A stretch of 12,421 nt of DNA from Syntrophomonas sp. UBA5432 (GTDB taxonomy: Bacteria > Bacillota > Syntrophomonadia > Syntrophomonadales > Syntrophomonadaceae), in NCBI GenBank assembly GCA_002424365.1, contig DIRQ01000004.1, forward strand, positions 7,815 through 20,235, written 5' to 3'. Numbering within the stretch: position 1 is the first letter of the stretch; the number at the start of each line of letters is the position of its first letter. The translations under genes and the position numbers were made by a program. Below the pieces are notes generated by a model. The model did not search any database. It had not been told where the DNA came from and worked only from the letters and a program-made list of their open reading frames with translations. This document shows positions 1 to 7,430 of the stretch, one piece after another.

Positions 1-179
1 TAATGCAGCAGAGGGACAGGTTTTTACTAGACATCTAAGTTAACAGTTGCAGCTACTTTATAAATATTTTGTCAAAGTTAATTGCATTATTAATAAAGTT
101 GGGTTAAATTGGGGAGACAGGAATTGTATCACTGGTTTTTTCATATGAATTTTTTAAGCGGGAATTTAAGGAGAGTTAA

Positions 180-821
180 ATGGCTCATAGTTCTATTATA
201 GCCAGGGAAGGTTGGCCTTATATAGGTATATTTGTTTTACTAACCATCTTTATGACTGTAATTTGGTACAACTTCTACTTGTTAATTCCATTGGGGTTAG
301 CAATTTTTTCAGCCTTTTTTTTTCGTAATCCTGAACGTAATGCATCAGCAGAGGAAGGCCTTATCCTGTCGCCTGCAGATGGCAAAATAATGGAAATTAA
401 CACCGTGTGGGAGGATCAGTATTTAAAGTCCTCTGCCATACAGGTGAGAATATTTTTGAGTCTTTTTAACGTTCATATAAATAGAGTACCATTAACTGGC
501 GAGGTTGAATGGCTAGCTCGGTCTGGCAGTACCTATTTACCGGCTTATAAAAAAGAAGCAGGCAGCACTAATGTTTCAAATTACGTTGGTATCCATTCTA
601 GCAACGGTAAAATAATGGTTGTTCAAATTACCGGTCTAGTTGCTCGGAGGTTGGTATGCTGGCTTAAACTAGGTGACCAGGTTCAAAGGGGAGAACGACT
701 GGGCCTTATTAAATTTGGCTCCTGTACAGAATTATATCTACCCGTTAGTGCTGAAATATTAGTTCAGCCTGGTGAAAAAGTCAGGGGAGGGGAAACCATC
801 ATTGGCCAGTTTAGTAACTAA
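180..821 (+). CDS. psd: Phosphatidylserine decarboxylase proenzyme, short (PSD-A) type
   Basis: Decarboxylates phosphatidylserine to phosphatidylethanolamine at the membrane. The 213-residue length fits the short single-domain class rather than the roughly 300-residue E. coli type. An N-terminal hydrophobic segment (about 14-47) is followed by FFRNPER (47-53), SPADGK (64-69) and NVHINR (97-102). The GS self-cleavage site lies in KFGSCTELYLP, with Ser181 expected to become the pyruvoyl group. Asp67, His99 and Ser181 fit the family's maturation triad. The common form of this site is FGSR-x-D; here it is FGSC-x-E, a mild variation around an intact GS. The ATG at 180 has AAGGAG at 168-173, six bases upstream. 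The 3' end overlaps pssA, the preceding pathway step. The 179 bases upstream are AT-rich and contain no gene; TTGTCA at 69-74 could be a -35 element but has no convincing -10 partner. Confidence 0.95.
   Translation: MAHSSIIAREGWPYIGIFVLLTIFMTVIWYNFYLLIPLGLAIFSAFFFRNPERNASAEEGLILSPADGKIMEINTVWEDQYLKSSAIQVRIFLSLFNVHINRVPLTGEVEWLARSGSTYLPAYKKEAGSTNVSNYVGIHSSNGKIMVVQITGLVARRLVCWLKLGDQVQRGERLGLIKFGSCTELYLPVSAEILVQPGEKVRGGETIIGQFSN
783..792 (+). promoter_or_regulatory. Ribosome binding site that sets the pssA start
   Basis: The purine run AGGGGAGGGG lies inside the last codons of psd and sits nine bases before the TTG at 802. The alternative GTG at 772 has no comparable motif upstream. This favours the shorter pssA product and implies that the pssA initiation region is read through by ribosomes finishing psd. 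Confidence 0.6.
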
Positions 822-1317
822 AAGGTTTGCCAATTTTATTACCTTTTTGAATATAATGTTTGGTTCGACAGCAATCCTCTATACTATTAACGGTAATTAT
901 AAACTGGCAGCACTACTCATTTTAGCAGCAGTAGTAATGGATGGATTAGATGGTAGAGTGGCACGCAGGTTACAGACTAGCTCCGATTTGGGTAAAGAGC
1001 TGGATTCTTTATGTGATATCGTATCCTTTGGGGTTGCACCGGCAGTATTGCTGTATTCGCAGGTGCTGGCTGGTAACTATGGTTTTATAGGATTAGCGGT
1101 ATTTTTAATTTTTATCATTTGTGGTGCGTACCGCCTGGCACGTTTCAATGTATTGAATGTTAGTGATTATTTTTTAGGATTGCCTATAACAATTGCTGGT
1201 GGTTTACTGGCACTTCTATCCCTTCTGGTAGCTTATATGCATCCTCTTATAATACTGCTTGTTATATTGGCTTTGAGCTTGTTTATGATTAGTTCCGTTC
1301 GCTTTCCTAAAATATAA
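802..1317 (+). CDS. pssA: CDP-diacylglycerol--serine O-phosphatidyltransferase
   Basis: Transfers a phosphatidyl group from CDP-diacylglycerol to serine, making the phosphatidylserine that the adjacent Psd decarboxylates. The complete CDP-alcohol phosphatidyltransferase signature D-G-x2-A-R-x8-G-x3-D-x3-D is present: Asp50, Gly51, Arg55, Gly64, Asp68 and Asp72, counting from the TTG start. Several hydrophobic spans follow, and the protein ends in SSVRFPKI, similar to other PssA C-termini. I chose TTG at 802 (171 residues) for its strong ribosome binding site; GTG at 772 would give 181 residues and an unusual charged extension. Either start overlaps psd in another frame (20 bases for TTG, 50 for GTG), so the two genes are probably translationally coupled. 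The length is close to the roughly 177 residues of the Bacillus enzyme. Confidence 0.93.
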   Translation: MASLVTKRFANFITFLNIMFGSTAILYTINGNYKLAALLILAAVVMDGLDGRVARRLQTSSDLGKELDSLCDIVSFGVAPAVLLYSQVLAGNYGFIGLAVFLIFIICGAYRLARFNVLNVSDYFLGLPITIAGGLLALLSLLVAYMHPLIILLVILALSLFMISSVRFPKI

Positions 1318-1393
1318 CCTTTCTTTTTTTCTACCTTAACTAGTTTACAATTCCGCAGTCAAAATAAGTGAAAATACAACAAAACATTCTAGA

Positions 1394-1400
1394 TTCGACA
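1394..1400 (-). promoter_or_regulatory. Possible Spo0A box before the histidine kinase
   Basis: TTCGACA on the + strand reads TGTCGAA on the - strand, an exact match to the Spo0A binding core. It lies 82 bases before the kinase start, inside the only gap between pssA and the kinase. A 7-mer is expected about once or twice by chance in a window this size, and another copy lies inside pssA (864-870). The call therefore rests on position and on the sporulation-kinase character of the gene, and remains weak. Confidence 0.3.
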
Positions 1401-1470
1401 AATAATGTCATTATCTCTAAAGGATATGTTGCTGTTGTTGGCTAATACAAGTATTGAAAAAAGCTGTTGT

Positions 1471-1477
1471 GGGGGTG
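1471..1477 (+). promoter_or_regulatory. Ribosome binding site that sets the kinase start
   Basis: GGGGGTG precedes the ATG at 1483 with the same layout (GGxGTGA-C-TT-ATG) as the ribosome binding site of the arsR-type gene at 4844. The upstream in-frame ATG at 1405 has no such motif, so the first 26 codons of that longer frame are probably not translated. Confidence 0.6.
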
Positions 1478-1482
1478 AACTT

Positions 1483-2979
1483 ATGGTAAACACAGCATCA
1501 ACAGAAATTGAAGCCTTAAAGCAGGAAACAGATAGGCTAAATGCTATTGTTAAATACTACCAACAACAAGAGATAACAGCATGGCGGAGTTGGAATACCC
1601 TGCGCCAGATTGCTGATTATGCACCTGCATTAATATACATCCTGCAGGGAAATTACTTTGTGTATGTTAATTGCACCTTTGAAAATATCACTGGTTACTC
1701 TGAGGTTGAATGTCTGAATACTGAGTTCTGGAATTTTGTTCATCCTGATTACCGAGAGATGACCAGGGAAAGAAGTTTGGCCAGACTAGCAGGTGAATAC
1801 GTCCCTCCCTATGAAACTAAGATTCTAACAAAGGATGGCACTTCCTACTGGGCATATTTATCATCTGATTTAATATATTTAGACGGCCAACCGGCGGCTA
1901 TAGGCATAATTCAGGATATCAGTGAGCGTAAAAAAGCTGAGGAAGCACTGCTGGCATCTGAGGCCAAGTTTGCCAAAGCATTTGCAGCCAGTCCGAATAT
2001 TATGATTATCTCCACCTTTGATGGATTGTATTTGGACGTTAACGAATGTTTTACTCTAGTAACTGGTTATACCAGGTCAGAAGTTATTGGAAAAACGGCT
2101 GATGAACTAAATTTATGGATTAATCCTGAAGACCGTAAATTGATGCAAAAAATGGTTCTCATGAATGGCTCAGTACGTAACCTGGAAGTAAAAGTTAGAA
2201 CCAAATTTGATAAGGAACGTATTGTCTTGCTTTCCTCTGAGATAATAGAACTTGATGGAAAGACCTGTATTATAAACATCATGAACGATATTACCGAACA
2301 CAAACGTATGTCTAACTATATTATCCGTTTAGCTCAACTAAACCTGGTAGGGGAAATAGCCGCCAGTATAGGTCATGAGATGAGAAACCCCATGACCAGC
2401 GTACGTGGATTTCTGCAGATGCTTATGTCTGAAGAGCTCTTAATACCATATCATGATTATTTTAGCCTAATGATTGAAGAACTGGATCGGGCCAATGAAA
2501 TAATTAGTGAATTCCTGTCTCTGGCCAAGAACAAAACAATTACCCTGGAAACTAGAAACTTAAAACAAATAATTGAGGCTTTGTCACCTTTGATTGCTGT
2601 CGATGCTATCAAACAAGATAAGTACCTGGTTTTAGACTTGGAAGATATCCCGGATATGCTTTTGGATGAAAAAGAAATTAGGCAGTTAATACTTAACCTA
2701 GTACGTAATGGTCTGGAAGCAATGTCTGCTGGTAAAACTATTACCATTAAGACTTATGCTAGGGAGAATAATGTTTTCCTGGAAGTAGCGGATGAGGGAA
2801 GTGGCATAGATCCTGATATTATGGATAAAATTGATACTCCCTTCTTTACCACCAAAGAACAGGGAACAGGCCTGGGTCTGCCGGTATGCCATAGTATAGC
2901 TATTCGCCATAATGCCATTATAGAAGTAAAGACTAATTCCGGGGGAACTAGCTTTATTATTTCTTTTAAAAAAATATAG
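1483..2979 (+). CDS. Two-PAS sensor histidine kinase, sporulation-kinase-like, orphan
   Basis: A soluble 498-residue kinase with no membrane span. From the ATG at 1483: a short helical N-terminus, PAS 1 (about 39-149), PAS 2 (about 160-274), a HisKA dimerisation domain with the phospho-acceptor His298 in GHEMRNPMTSVRGF, then a HATPase_c domain. The latter has an N box (NLVRNGLEAM, 405-414), G1 (DEGSG, 437-441), an F box (TPFFTTK, 452-458) and G2 (GTGLGL, 461-466). All catalytic boxes are intact. The HExRNPxTxxxGFLQ form of the H-box is typical of Bacillus KinA/KinB/KinE-type kinases that feed Spo0A, and no response regulator lies nearby. I infer a role in the decision to sporulate; the PAS ligand cannot be read from sequence. 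A possible Spo0A box lies upstream and a hairpin terminator follows. Confidence 0.9.
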   Translation: MVNTASTEIEALKQETDRLNAIVKYYQQQEITAWRSWNTLRQIADYAPALIYILQGNYFVYVNCTFENITGYSEVECLNTEFWNFVHPDYREMTRERSLARLAGEYVPPYETKILTKDGTSYWAYLSSDLIYLDGQPAAIGIIQDISERKKAEEALLASEAKFAKAFAASPNIMIISTFDGLYLDVNECFTLVTGYTRSEVIGKTADELNLWINPEDRKLMQKMVLMNGSVRNLEVKVRTKFDKERIVLLSSEIIELDGKTCIINIMNDITEHKRMSNYIIRLAQLNLVGEIAASIGHEMRNPMTSVRGFLQMLMSEELLIPYHDYFSLMIEELDRANEIISEFLSLAKNKTITLETRNLKQIIEALSPLIAVDAIKQDKYLVLDLEDIPDMLLDEKEIRQLILNLVRNGLEAMSAGKTITIKTYARENNVFLEVADEGSGIDPDIMDKIDTPFFTTKEQGTGLGLPVCHSIAIRHNAIIEVKTNSGGTSFIISFKKI

Positions 2980-3009
2980 TCACGATTATACCCATGCTTA
3001 ATATTAAGG

Positions 3010-3041
3010 GTCGGGGGGCGGTTTCGATTCCCGACTTTTCT
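3010..3041 (+). terminator. Probable intrinsic terminator after the kinase gene
   Basis: GTCGGG (3010-3015) pairs exactly with CCCGAC (3030-3035), extendable by G-U pairs, around a 14-base loop, and is followed directly by TTTTC. It starts 30 bases after the kinase stop codon. The loop is longer than usual, so efficiency is uncertain. Confidence 0.55.
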
Positions 3042-3045
3042 CTGT

Positions 3046-3051
3046 TATAAT
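3046..3051 (+). promoter_or_regulatory. Candidate -10 element for the UbiB-family gene
   Basis: A perfect TATAAT lies 33 bases before the ATG at 3085 and just after the terminator hairpin. The -35 region at correct spacing (TTCGAT, 3023-3028) matches poorly and overlaps the terminator stem. Confidence 0.4.
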
Positions 3052-3084
3052 TAATTAAACTTGCAAACATTGAGAGGGTATACG

Positions 3085-4758
3085 ATGAAGATAAGCCACC
3101 GTTCGGGTATGCTCAGATTTTTTATGGTAATTAAATTGTTTCTAAATATTTTCTGGGCTTTTTATTCGCTTAAATTTAAGCGAATATGGCATACGACTTC
3201 CTGGGTACAGGTTAAACGCCAGGAATTATATAAAACTCAGGCCAGGTATTTTCGAGATATATCTGTTGAAATGGGAGGACTTTTAATTAAACTGGGGCAG
3301 TTTTTAAGTACCCGGGTGGATATCCTGCCCAGGAGTAGTATTGACGAACTTGCCGGTTTACAGGATGAAGTGCCGGCAGTAGAATTTGCAGAAATCAAGG
3401 AAGTTATAGAAGCTGAATTTGAATCGTCACTTGAGCAGGTTTTCGCTCAATTTGATTCTGATGTACTTGCCTCAGCTTCTCTTGGACAAGTACACCGTGG
3501 TCACCTGAGTAACGGTAACACGGTAGCCATAAAAGTACAAAGACCTGGTATTGATGAGTTGGTAGCTATAGATCTGCGGGCTATTTACCAGGTAATAAAA
3601 CTGATAAAGATATTTACCAACTGGGGACAGGTGATTGACCTCGATGCCATATTTATTGAATTCAAAGAGACAGTACAAGACGAACTGGATTATGTGCATG
3701 AGGGGCATAATGCTGAAACTATAGCTCGGAATAGCCAGGATGACCCAAATATTATAATACCTAAAATATATTGGGACTATACTACCCGCCGGGTGCTTAC
3801 AATGGAATACCTGGAGGGTATTAAGGTTACTGATCATCAACTTATGGAGCAAAACGGAATTGACCGGCAATCTATAGCTGCTAAATTACTACAGACTTAT
3901 GTTAAGCAAATACTAATCGATGGTTTCTATCATGCTGATCCCCATCCGGGTAACCTTTTTGTAACCCCAGACGGTAAACTTGTTATGGTTGATTTTGGTA
4001 TGACTGGGAGCATTACTCCTGATTTACGAGAAACTCTGATAGAAATGGTTTTTGCCCTGGTCAATCGGGATTATTCTCAGGTAACAGAGTACTTAAAAGA
4101 ACTTGGCTTTATTCGTTATGATTACGACAACCAGGCTCTAAACCGGGCTATCAGTATATTTTTAGAAGAACTGGTAGGCGCCGGCCAGGATTTATCCAGC
4201 CTGGACCTTCAAGCTTTACTAAGGGATCTGGAGACTTTGCTGTATGAGCAACCTTTTCAGGTTCCAGCTAACTTCACATTCCTTGGGCGAGCTCTGGGTA
4301 CTCTTTATGGTATTTGCATTGATTTAGATCCGGGTATAAGCTTCATCGATGTAGCCAAACCTTATGTCGATCAAATTGCGCCCGAGAAAGGCAGCATCTT
4401 CCGAATAGTTAAGGATCGCAGCAAGCTTATTGCTAACGCTTTGCTAGACATTCCACCTCTGATGCAAAAAGCGCTAATTAGGGTGGAGCGAGGCGAATTT
4501 AATCTGACTTTACCCCTTCGGAACATAAACGATGCCATAGATCAAAACACCCGGGTTACCAGATCTCTGGTTTGGTCTATAATATTTGGGTTTTCTTTGT
4601 TAACCTCAGCCTACCTATTGGTAAATGGCTTAAAAGATTTTGCCACCTATCTGCTGATATTCTCCATTATTATTTTTTTACTACTCTTAAAGGCTAATCG
4701 GAAACCTACTCGCAGAAAAGCTCCGCATCCGCCGGTGATGATAAAACGGGGAAACTGA
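3085..4758 (+). CDS. ABC1/UbiB/AarF-family atypical kinase-like protein
   Basis: A member of the UbiB/COQ8 (ADCK) protein-kinase-like family, whose best-studied members are ATPases supporting quinone biosynthesis. From the ATG at 3085 (557 residues) the hallmarks appear in order: the KxGQ motif (KLGQ, 69-72), an alanine-loop equivalent (ASASLGQVH, 129-137), the VAIKVQRPG lysine (Lys150), an ELDY-x-HE-x2-N-AE segment, the catalytic-loop motif HADPHPGN (283-290) and the metal-binding DFG (303-305). Two C-terminal hydrophobic spans and a basic tail suggest a membrane anchor. GAGAGGG lies about six bases before the ATG; a TTG 24 bases upstream is possible but has no ribosome binding site. In a Firmicute the natural partner would be menaquinone or another prenyl lipid, but no quinone gene lies nearby, so the role is open. 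Confidence 0.9.
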   Translation: MKISHRSGMLRFFMVIKLFLNIFWAFYSLKFKRIWHTTSWVQVKRQELYKTQARYFRDISVEMGGLLIKLGQFLSTRVDILPRSSIDELAGLQDEVPAVEFAEIKEVIEAEFESSLEQVFAQFDSDVLASASLGQVHRGHLSNGNTVAIKVQRPGIDELVAIDLRAIYQVIKLIKIFTNWGQVIDLDAIFIEFKETVQDELDYVHEGHNAETIARNSQDDPNIIIPKIYWDYTTRRVLTMEYLEGIKVTDHQLMEQNGIDRQSIAAKLLQTYVKQILIDGFYHADPHPGNLFVTPDGKLVMVDFGMTGSITPDLRETLIEMVFALVNRDYSQVTEYLKELGFIRYDYDNQALNRAISIFLEELVGAGQDLSSLDLQALLRDLETLLYEQPFQVPANFTFLGRALGTLYGICIDLDPGISFIDVAKPYVDQIAPEKGSIFRIVKDRSKLIANALLDIPPLMQKALIRVERGEFNLTLPLRNINDAIDQNTRVTRSLVWSIIFGFSLLTSAYLLVNGLKDFATYLLIFSIIIFLLLLKANRKPTRRKAPHPPVMIKRGN

Positions 4759-4769
4759 GTTTTTTCTTG

Positions 4770-4798
4770 TTGTCAAATAAAGAACCAGGGTTTACAAT
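4770..4798 (+). promoter_or_regulatory. Sigma-A-type promoter of the metal-efflux operon
   Basis: TTGTCA (4770-4775) and TACAAT (4793-4798) are separated by 17 bases; each matches the consensus at five of six positions. Transcription would start near 4805, inside the palindrome that follows, which suits repression by the product of the first gene. Confidence 0.75.
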
Positions 4799-4803
4799 AA
4801 TAC

Positions 4804-4819
4804 ATGAACATATATTCAT
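4804..4819 (+). promoter_or_regulatory. ArsR/SmtB-type operator
   Basis: ATGAACATATATTCAT is a 16-base palindrome with one mismatched pair. It contains TGAA-N6-TTCA, the core of operators bound by SmtB, CzrA and CadC relatives. It overlaps the predicted transcription start and lies 24 bases before the repressor's ATG. Two CATATG hexamers follow at 4818-4823 and 4825-4830 and may extend the site. Confidence 0.7.
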
Positions 4820-4843
4820 ATGAGCATATGGAGGAGTGAGCTT

Positions 4844-5215
4844 ATGTCAAGTGGGAACGCAGAGCTACCATTATGTAGCAGCAATGTTGTACATAAAGAG
4901 ATAGTTGTCCGGGTAAGGGAAGAAATGCCGCGCGAAGAAAGCCTCTATGATTTAGCCGAACTTTTCAAGGTTTTCGGAGATACTACCCGAGTTAAAATCC
5001 TTTATGCCCTGTTTGCAGCGGAAATGTGTGTTTGTGACATCGCCGTCTTGTTAAACATGTCTCAATCAGCCATTTCTCACCAACTTAGAGTATTGAAACA
5101 GGCTCGCCTGGTAAAGTTTCGCCGCCAGGGTAAGGTTGTATATTATAGTCTGAATGATGAACATGTTAAACAGATATTTGACCAGGGCCTGACTCATATC
5201 AATGAACTTATATAA
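4844..5215 (+). CDS. ArsR/SmtB-family metal-sensing repressor with alpha3 and alpha5 sites
   Basis: A 123-residue winged-helix repressor expected to leave DNA when it binds toxic or excess metal, releasing the efflux ATPase gene downstream. From the ATG at 4844 (GGAGGAGTGA immediately upstream) it has an N-terminal tail with LCSSNVVH, then the metal-binding motif EMCVCD on helix alpha3, the recognition helix SQSAISHQLRVLK and a wing. The last helix reads D-E-H-x10-H-x2-E, matching the alpha5 zinc site of SmtB/CzrA. The CVC pair plus an N-terminal Cys is the CadC/ArsR-type alpha3 ligand set. Having both sites resembles cyanobacterial ZiaR and suggests Zn/Cd/Pb sensing. The stop codon is 24 bases before the ATPase start, so the two genes form one operon. 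An upstream ATG at 4820 overlaps the operator region and lacks a ribosome binding site. Confidence 0.9.
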   Translation: MSSGNAELPLCSSNVVHKEIVVRVREEMPREESLYDLAELFKVFGDTTRVKILYALFAAEMCVCDIAVLLNMSQSAISHQLRVLKQARLVKFRRQGKVVYYSLNDEHVKQIFDQGLTHINELI

Positions 5216-5239
5216 CCAGGTAAGGGGAGAGGATTTGTC

Positions 5240-7348
5240 ATGAGCAGTGCTGTTACCCGGGAATTAATTCTGGAAGGTCTGGATTGTGCTAATTGTGCAG
5301 CCAAGATTGAAACTCAGGTTAATCATTTGGAAGGTGTTAATATTGCCTCTCTTAATTTCATGACTAAAACACTTAAAATTGAAATAGATTCCTCGGGTCT
5401 GGTTGAAGATGTTCTGGGTCAGACCCATAAGATTATTAATAATTTGGAGCCTGATGTAAGGGTAGGGGAGAAAGGCAGCGAAACTATTTATAAAATGACA
5501 GGGGTTAATATAAATCCCATCATTATTTTTTTGCTTTCCTTTATCCTGGTAGCCGTAGCGCTACTATCAAGCCTTCCTGCTCAAATAGAATTAATTCTTT
5601 ATCTGGGAAGTTATTTACTGGTTGCAACCCCGATTCTCTATAAAGCCGGACATAATATTCTTAGAGGCCAGATTTTTGATGAAAACTTTCTTATGAGTTT
5701 AGCTACACTATCTGCCTTTGCTATTAGAGAATATCCGGAAGCAGTGGCGGTAATGCTATTTTATCGTATTGGGGAATATCTACAGGACTTAGCAGTAAAC
5801 CGCTCTCGTCAATCAATTAGTAGTTTGATGGATATCAGGCCTGAATATGCTACCCTTGTTAGTAACGGTAAAATGGAGCAAGTTAAGCCTGAAAATGTGG
5901 TTTGTGGTGACATAATACTTATAAAACCAGGCGATAGAATACCTCTGGATGGGATCATTATAGAAGGTAGTTCCTCACTGGATACATCAGCTCTTACCGG
6001 TGAATCATTGCCCCGCTACCTGTCCAGGGGTGATGAAATCCTGGCCGGTTATCTTAATATTGATGGTTTGTTGAAAGTAGAAGTAAGCAGGGCTTATCAA
6101 GAGTCGACAGTTACCCGCATCCTCAATCTGGTGGAAAATGCAGCCATTCATAAGGCCCCGGCAGAAAACTTTATTACTCGCTTTGCTTCCTATTACACAC
6201 CAGTAGTGGTGTTTGCCGCACTGGTCCTGGCACTAATTCCGCCCTTGGTATTTAATGCCGGTAATCCCCGGGAGTGGATATACCGGGCTCTGGTATTTCT
6301 AGTCATCTCATGTCCCTGTGCTCTGGTAATTTCGGTTCCCCTGAGTTTTTTTGCCGGAATCGGCAAAGCCTCTCGTCACGGTATACTGGTTAAAGGTAGC
6401 AATTATTTAGAGGCGTTAAACTATGTAAATACTATGGTATTTGACAAAACTGGAACCCTGACCACAGGAAACTTCAAAGTGGTTAAGGTAAATACAGAAC
6501 CGGGTATAGAACCAGCTGATTTGCTATACTATGCTGCTGCTGCCGAATATTACTCTCAGCACCCCTTGGCCATTTCCATCAGGTCAGCCTATTCGGGTAT
6601 TATTGCTGAAGAACAGATTGAAGAATATCAGGATATTCCTGGGTATGGTATAAAGGCAACTATTTTGGGGCGGGAAGTCTTGGCAGGCAGTATAAAGCTT
6701 ATAGATAAGGAAAATATCAAACACCCACAACATGACCTGGATTCCACTCAGGTTCATATTTCTATTGATAAAACCTATGCCGGTTATATTGAGTTGTCTG
6801 ACCAGTTAAAGCCAGACGTACACCAGGCTATGAAAGAATTAAGGAAAATGGGAATGCAAAAGCTGGTTATGTTAACCGGAGATAAAGAGTCCACGGCTCG
6901 TCAAATAGCTGCTGAACTGGAGTTGGATGAAATATACTCCGAGTTATTACCACAGCAGAAGGTAGAAATGATGGAAATAATGCAAAGCAGGAAGTCCAAA
7001 AATGAACGCCTGGTTTTTGTGGGTGATGGAATTAACGACGCACCAGTCCTGGCCCGCTCTGACCTGGGCATAGCTATGGGTGGTCTGGGTTCTGATGCAG
7101 CTATCGAGGCTGCCGATATAGTTATAATGAATGATGAACCTGGCAGACTACCAGTAGCAGTTAGAATTGCCCGGGATACCCGGGCTATAGTTATTCAAAA
7201 TATAATCTTTGCTCTGGGGGTAAAAGCGATTGTACTGGTACTGGGAGCTGTTGGACTGGCAACTATGTGGCAGGCCGTTTTTGCGGATGTTGGAGTAACT
7301 ATTATTGCAGTAATAAACTCTTTGCGACTCATGCGCGGAAATTATTAA
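5240..7348 (+). CDS. cadA: Zn/Cd/Pb-translocating P1B-type ATPase
   Basis: An efflux pump in the plasma membrane that exports soft divalent metals at the cost of ATP. The 702 residues contain one N-terminal HMA domain with Cys16 and Cys19 (DCANC), an actuator TGES (253-256), the metal-path motif CPC (358-360), the phosphorylated Asp402 in DKTGT, the HP dipeptide (441-442), TGD (546-548) and GDGIND (605-610). In the last membrane segments Lys662 and Asp683 sit 21 residues apart, the same spacing as the Lys/Asp pair that marks the ZntA/CadA (P1B-2) class; copper pumps lack this pair. About eight membrane spans are visible. The ATG at 5240 has a purine-rich AGGGGAGAGGA upstream. It is co-transcribed with the repressor gene before it. 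Zinc versus cadmium preference cannot be read, so cadA is used in the broad sense. Confidence 0.93.
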   Translation: MSSAVTRELILEGLDCANCAAKIETQVNHLEGVNIASLNFMTKTLKIEIDSSGLVEDVLGQTHKIINNLEPDVRVGEKGSETIYKMTGVNINPIIIFLLSFILVAVALLSSLPAQIELILYLGSYLLVATPILYKAGHNILRGQIFDENFLMSLATLSAFAIREYPEAVAVMLFYRIGEYLQDLAVNRSRQSISSLMDIRPEYATLVSNGKMEQVKPENVVCGDIILIKPGDRIPLDGIIIEGSSSLDTSALTGESLPRYLSRGDEILAGYLNIDGLLKVEVSRAYQESTVTRILNLVENAAIHKAPAENFITRFASYYTPVVVFAALVLALIPPLVFNAGNPREWIYRALVFLVISCPCALVISVPLSFFAGIGKASRHGILVKGSNYLEALNYVNTMVFDKTGTLTTGNFKVVKVNTEPGIEPADLLYYAAAAEYYSQHPLAISIRSAYSGIIAEEQIEEYQDIPGYGIKATILGREVLAGSIKLIDKENIKHPQHDLDSTQVHISIDKTYAGYIELSDQLKPDVHQAMKELRKMGMQKLVMLTGDKESTARQIAAELELDEIYSELLPQQKVEMMEIMQSRKSKNERLVFVGDGINDAPVLARSDLGIAMGGLGSDAAIEAADIVIMNDEPGRLPVAVRIARDTRAIVIQNIIFALGVKAIVLVLGAVGLATMWQAVFADVGVTIIAVINSLRLMRGNY

Positions 7349-7355
7349 AATCCCC

Positions 7356-7384
7356 TTGACAGAACACACGTTCCCATATATCCT
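7356..7384 (+). promoter_or_regulatory. Promoter of the SOS-controlled small gene
   Basis: A perfect -35 TTGACA (7356-7361) is followed, 17 bases on, by TATCCT (7379-7384), which matches TATAAT at four positions. The -35 begins eight bases after the ATPase stop codon. The first LexA box overlaps the end of the -35 and fills the spacer; the second covers the start-site region. Confidence 0.7.
7361..7374 (+). promoter_or_regulatory. LexA (DinR) box 1
   Basis: AGAACACACGTTCC contains GAAC-N4-GTTC (7362-7373), the core of the Gram-positive SOS box (consensus CGAAC-N4-GTTCG). It overlaps the -35 hexamer, so bound LexA would block RNA polymerase. Confidence 0.8.
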
Positions 7385-7390
7385 AAATGC

Positions 7391-7404
7391 AGAACAACTG
7401 TTCG
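7391..7404 (+). promoter_or_regulatory. LexA (DinR) box 2
   Basis: AGAACAACTGTTCG contains GAAC-N4-GTTC (7392-7403) inside a longer near-palindrome: GAACA-AC-TGTTC flanked by ATGC(A) and GCAT. Its centre is exactly 30 bp, about three helical turns, from the centre of box 1, so two LexA dimers could sit on the same face of the DNA. Confidence 0.82.
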
Positions 7405-7430
7405 CATTTATGCAAGGGGAGGGTGAAAGC

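Noticed and set aside
864..870. A second TTCGACA (Spo0A-box core)
   Set aside because: It lies inside pssA coding sequence near the start, with no promoter there, and one or two such 7-mers are expected by chance in the window.
2067..2910. Minus-strand open frames inside the kinase gene
   Set aside because: They are antiparallel shadows of a strongly coding + strand gene, with low-complexity Ser/Ile-rich products and no ribosome binding sites.
3019..3035. A stretch resembling a tRNA T-arm (GTTTCGATTCCCG)
   Set aside because: No acceptor stem, anticodon arm or CCA end surrounds it. The bases are better explained as the loop and 3' arm of the terminator hairpin after the kinase gene.
3472..3870. 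132-codon minus-strand frame inside the UbiB-family gene
   Set aside because: The + strand carries conserved kinase-like motifs across this whole stretch; the reverse product has no recognisable domain.
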